Shown here: positions 37,925-40,086 of the stretch, one piece after another
How the letters are laid out: every line of letters starts with the position of its first letter
How positions within the stretch are numbered: position 1 is the stretch's first letter
Assembly (NCBI RefSeq): GCF_001816125.1
Contig: NZ_MDZA01000266.1
Span: 1-40,086, forward strand
Reading direction: 5' to 3'
DNA from: Hymenobacter coccineus
GTDB taxonomy: Bacteria > Bacteroidota > Bacteroidia > Cytophagales > Hymenobacteraceae
Length of the DNA stretch: 40,086 nt
Notes under the pieces: model-generated
Seen by the model: the letters and a program-made list of their open reading frames with translations, nothing else
Told to the model about the DNA's origin: nothing
Database searches by the model: none
Translations under genes and position numbers: made by a program

Positions 37925-38404
37925 AAAAATAAGCAATACAACGTATTATAAAATCAGTCGAATTCCACCAGTTCATTCCTCGCCGGGCCCCGGCGCACCT
38001 GCCAGTAGTTGCACCAGGGCCCGGCGAGCGCGCGGGTAAGCGGCCCCGGACCAAGCGTACAGCCAGTATTTAGAAAATTACCCAGAGGCAACAAACCAAG
38101 GAATAAACAACCAGTTTCACTGGCAGATTTTTGTATTTTACAAAGTCAGGCGTTTGCAGGCAAAGATAGCATAAACTTGATTTAGTTTGGAATATTTATA
38201 TTATAGTTTTTTATTTAGTACAATAAGATGTTAAATAACATTTTTCAGGGGCATAAACGAAGGCGCTCCCACGTATTAATAGTTTTTATATTTTATTGAA
38301 TATGATTAAACTGTGTTTTATGCAAACAGTATTCATCGGTATAAATGGCGCATACGCGGTGCTTCCCGGCTAATTGAAGCCAATTTTTAGTGTTCTAAAC
38401 CGGC
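37925..38404. other. AT-rich gap upstream of the surface-protein gene
   Basis: About 480 bases, GC-rich up to 38050 and very AT-rich from 38060 to 38400. The surface-protein promoter should lie here, but no box fits TAnnTTTG at the right spacing. No coding frame or RNA gene is visible. Confidence 0.5.
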
Positions 38405-38437
38405 GTGGTCCGGCGACTTTTTTTGTCGTCGGACCAC
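38405..38437. repeat. hairpin with 13-bp arms and a T7 loop
   Basis: GTGGTCCGGCGAC and GTCGTCGGACCAC pair with one mismatch around seven T. It stands at the border of the AT-rich gap. The T-run is in the loop rather than after the stem, so it is not a normal terminator. Confidence 0.7.
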
Positions 38438-38621
38438 TTTGACGCTGACCCGGAGCCCCTGTTTTATGGCAAGCGTGGCCCAACAAAGCCCTGCGGGCAA
38501 TTCGCCAAACCACCCCGCTTCAGACCACCGCCCAATTTTTCACTCCACTGACCACATTGCCGAAGCCGCGCGTAGGGGCCCGGTGCTGACTGCGCCCCAA
38601 GCCGAAAGCGAAGCCAGGAGC

Positions 38622-39335
38622 TTAGCTCTCTGCCTTCGCTTCGCGCGCCCCCACTTTCTTCTCTTTCCAGAACACCCGCAGGCCGGTGCGCAGCAGCACC
38701 AGCCACGCGGCCCCGCCGGCGAAGCCGGCCACTACGTCGGTGGGGTAGTGCACGTGCAAGTACATGCGGGTGAGGCCGATGAGTAGCGCAAAGGCCACCA
38801 GCGCGATGCCCCAGCCCCAGCGGCCGGTGTGCTGCACCACCAGCCAGGCCAGGCAGCCGTAGTAAGCCATGCTCATCATGGCGTGGCCGCTGGGAAAGCT
38901 TAGGCCGTACTGGTAGATGAGGGCCGTGGACGGGCGCGGCCGCTGGAAATAGAATTTCAGCAGCTCGTTCAGGGCCAGGCCGCCGCCCATGGATAGGAGC
39001 AACTCGAAGGCGTAGCGCACGAAGCCGCGGCGGTGCAACACCAGCGGCACCAGCAGGCTGGCGGGAATGAAAAACGCCACCGACCCGAAGAACGTGAACT
39101 TGAACACCCACCACGTCAGCCACGGGGCGGCGGCCCGCAGGCGGTCCATCTGGGCAAAGCCCCAGTCGTCGAACACCGCCGATTTTTCGGCAAATACTTC
39201 GCGGGCCAGGTAGAAAAACACCCCGAATGCCAGCACGAACACCAGGGCCCCGCCCACGGCTTCGGCGGTGAGCAGGCCGGCCAGGGCCCCCCAGCGGGAC
39301 GGCGGCGACGGGGGCGACGGGAAGGTATCGGGCAT
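38622..39335 (-). CDS. PAP2-family phosphatase, membrane-bound
   Basis: A 237-residue integral membrane phosphatase of the PAP2 type, with about five helices. The three catalytic motifs are KFYFQRPRP (KxxxxxxRP), PSGHAMMS (PSGH) and RMYLHVHYPTDVVAG (RxxxxxHxxxD). It removes phosphate from lipid phosphates such as phosphatidate, undecaprenyl diphosphate or related substrates on the periplasmic face; which one is not visible. The frame is open to 39539 through the tRNA gene, so the ATG at 39335 (MPDTFPSPPSPP) is the real start. The Ser/Pro-rich first 15 residues precede the first helix. Confidence 0.92.
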   Translation of the reverse strand: MPDTFPSPPSPPSRWGALAGLLTAEAVGGALVFVLAFGVFFYLAREVFAEKSAVFDDWGFAQMDRLRAAAPWLTWWVFKFTFFGSVAFFIPASLLVPLVLHRRGFVRYAFELLLSMGGGLALNELLKFYFQRPRPSTALIYQYGLSFPSGHAMMSMAYYGCLAWLVVQHTGRWGWGIALVAFALLIGLTRMYLHVHYPTDVVAGFAGGAAWLVLLRTGLRVFWKEKKVGAREAKAES

Positions 39336-39430
39336 GGGCGGGGCGGCAGGCAAAAAGTACGTTGAACGGAATGGCTCCAGAAATGGCCACCGCGCGGGGC
39401 TTCCAGCCTGGCCGCAGCTAAACGAAAAAA

Positions 39431-39452
39431 GGCCAACCCGTGCGGATTGGCC
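39431..39452 (-). terminator. terminator behind tRNA-Leu
   Basis: A stem of GGCCAA / TTGGCC with inner pairs CCG / CGG is flanked by A-runs and T-runs on both sides. On the minus strand it follows the tRNA by 11 bases and ends in at least six T. Confidence 0.85.
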
Positions 39453-39463
39453 TTTTTGAAACG

Positions 39464-39545
39464 TGCGCTCGGGGAGACTCGAACTCCCACACCTTGCGGA
39501 ACTGCCGCCTGAAGACAGCGCGTCTACCAATTTCGCCACAAGCGC
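39464..39545 (-). tRNA. tRNA-Leu (anticodon CAG)
   Basis: The minus strand gives an 82-base cloverleaf: acceptor GCGCTTG pairs with CGAGCGC (one T-G pair), discriminator A; D-arm GGCGAAATTGGTAGAC; anticodon stem CTGTC / GGCAG around loop TTCAGGC with anticodon CAG; a variable arm with a GTTCCGCAAGGTG stem-loop as expected for a class II tRNA; and T-arm GGGAGTTCGAGTCTCCC. CCA is not encoded. A promoter box lies upstream and a terminator downstream, so it is a single-gene unit. Confidence 0.96.
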
Positions 39546-39595
39546 AGCGGTACCGCGGCGGCAAACTTCCGGGGGGAGGTTGCCGTTTGGTGCTG

Positions 39596-39603
39596 CAAAG
39601 GTA
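39596..39603 (-). promoter_or_regulatory. -7 promoter box of tRNA-Leu
   Basis: TACCTTTG on the minus strand, 50 bases upstream of the tRNA 5' end, the only consensus box in this gap. Confidence 0.45.
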
Positions 39604-39716
39604 AGCGGCTGGCGCGGCGCGGCGCAAGCAGCGCGGTATTTTTTTCGCTTAAGGCGGCCGCTGGGGCTCCGGGCGAGTTGTTTTTCAGTCGGTTGAAGCC
39701 GTACATTTTTTTCAAA

Positions 39717-40086
39717 TTGAACGCAAACCCACCCGTTTCTAGTCCCGAACGGCCCGCTGGGGGCCCCGCGCCGCGCCTCAGCGGCAACTTCGACCGCATT
39801 GCTTGGTGCTACGACGCGCTGGCGGGCCTCGTGTTTGGCGGCAGCCTGCGGGCGGCGCAGCGGGCCGCGCTGGACGGGCTGCCCGCCGGGGCCCCGCGGG
39901 TGCTGATATTAGGCGGCGGCACGGGCTGGGTATTGGGCGAGGTGCTGCGCCGTCGCCCCGGCGCCACGGTGCTCTACCTAGAGGCCTCGGGCCCCATGCT
40001 GGCGCGGGCCACCGCCCGCCTGCGCCGCGAGCGGCCGGAAGCGGCGGGGCAGGTCGAGTTTCGGGTGGGCACCGAGGTCGACGCTG
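39717..40086 (+). CDS. class I SAM-dependent methyltransferase, cut by the window edge
   Basis: A frame of at least 123 codons that runs off the window. The N-terminus (LSGNFDRIAWCYDALAGLVF) is the lead-in found in UbiE/MenG-like and other small methyltransferases. Motif I is VLILGGGTGWVLGEVL, followed by the acidic end of strand 2 in LYLEASGPMLARA. It would transfer a methyl group from S-adenosylmethionine; the substrate cannot be told. No ATG is available; TTG at 39717 is the best start, with TTG at 39693 as alternative. Confidence 0.8.
   Translation, partial: MNANPPVSSPERPAGGPAPRLSGNFDRIAWCYDALAGLVFGGSLRAAQRAALDGLPAGAPRVLILGGGTGWVLGEVLRRRPGATVLYLEASGPMLARATARLRRERPEAAGQVEFRVGTEVDA

Noticed and set aside
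38464..39390. Minus-strand frame of 308 codons overlapping the PAP2 gene
   Set aside because: The PAP2 frame has all three catalytic motifs; this one is an Arg/Gly/Pro-rich shadow.

Overview
The window is chromosomal DNA of a GC-rich member of the Bacteroidota, most like Hymenobacter or a close relative. The grounds are: Bacteroidota-type promoter boxes (TAnnTTTG) in front of many genes, a very large surface protein with a C-terminal type IX secretion (T9SS) sorting domain, a Bacteroidota-type VWA/BatA-like membrane protein, a marR-yceI pair, and a constant use of GGGGCCCC-like strings. The genus is an inference; no rRNA gene is present.

Layout. 1-1.7 kb: fabG and a DUF4262 protein. 1.7-2.7 kb: a small AT-rich island with a broken copy of the fabG 3' end, a lipoprotein gene and a truncated gene. 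2.8-3.4 kb: a toxin-antitoxin pair with a PIN toxin. 3.5-10.2 kb: a HAD phosphatase, a VWA protein, an SDR-type epimerase, a metallo-beta-lactamase-fold hydrolase, an RluE-type pseudouridine synthase and an alpha/beta hydrolase. 10.5-12.4 kb: dnaK. 12.5-17.6 kb: GNAT, a membrane protein, a membrane-anchored EEP nuclease/phosphatase, MarC, hemE, a PhnA-like small protein and a sugar O-acetyltransferase. 17.6-23.4 kb (minus strand): heptose-7-phosphate kinase, an aminotransferase, a two-part glycosyltransferase, recR and clpS. 23.6-31.1 kb: lipoproteins, yceI with its marR, a dipeptide epimerase and a DctA-type symporter. 31.2-33.6 kb: a large GAF-domain protein. 33.9-37.9 kb: the T9SS surface protein. 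38.6-40.1 kb: a PAP2 phosphatase, tRNA-Leu(CAG) and the start of a methyltransferase. Most genes are housekeeping or envelope genes in short or single-gene units. I see no prophage, CRISPR array, transposase or biosynthetic cluster.

Three patterns run through the window. First, seven genes are broken by single-base shifts, almost all the loss of one G or C from a G/C run, often inside a GGGGCCCC-like string. Each repair restores a normal full-length protein, so I read these mostly as base-calling errors, not gene death. Second, many gaps between genes hold long inverted repeats, including a perfect 72-bp palindrome with no spacer and two related hairpins 27 kb apart. Third, several genes have the -7 promoter box only 4 bp from the ATG, which predicts leaderless mRNAs.

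I do not find a clearly new multi-gene system. The best candidates for undescribed biology are the long hairpin elements, the iterated GGGGCCCC octamer and the predicted leaderless promoters.
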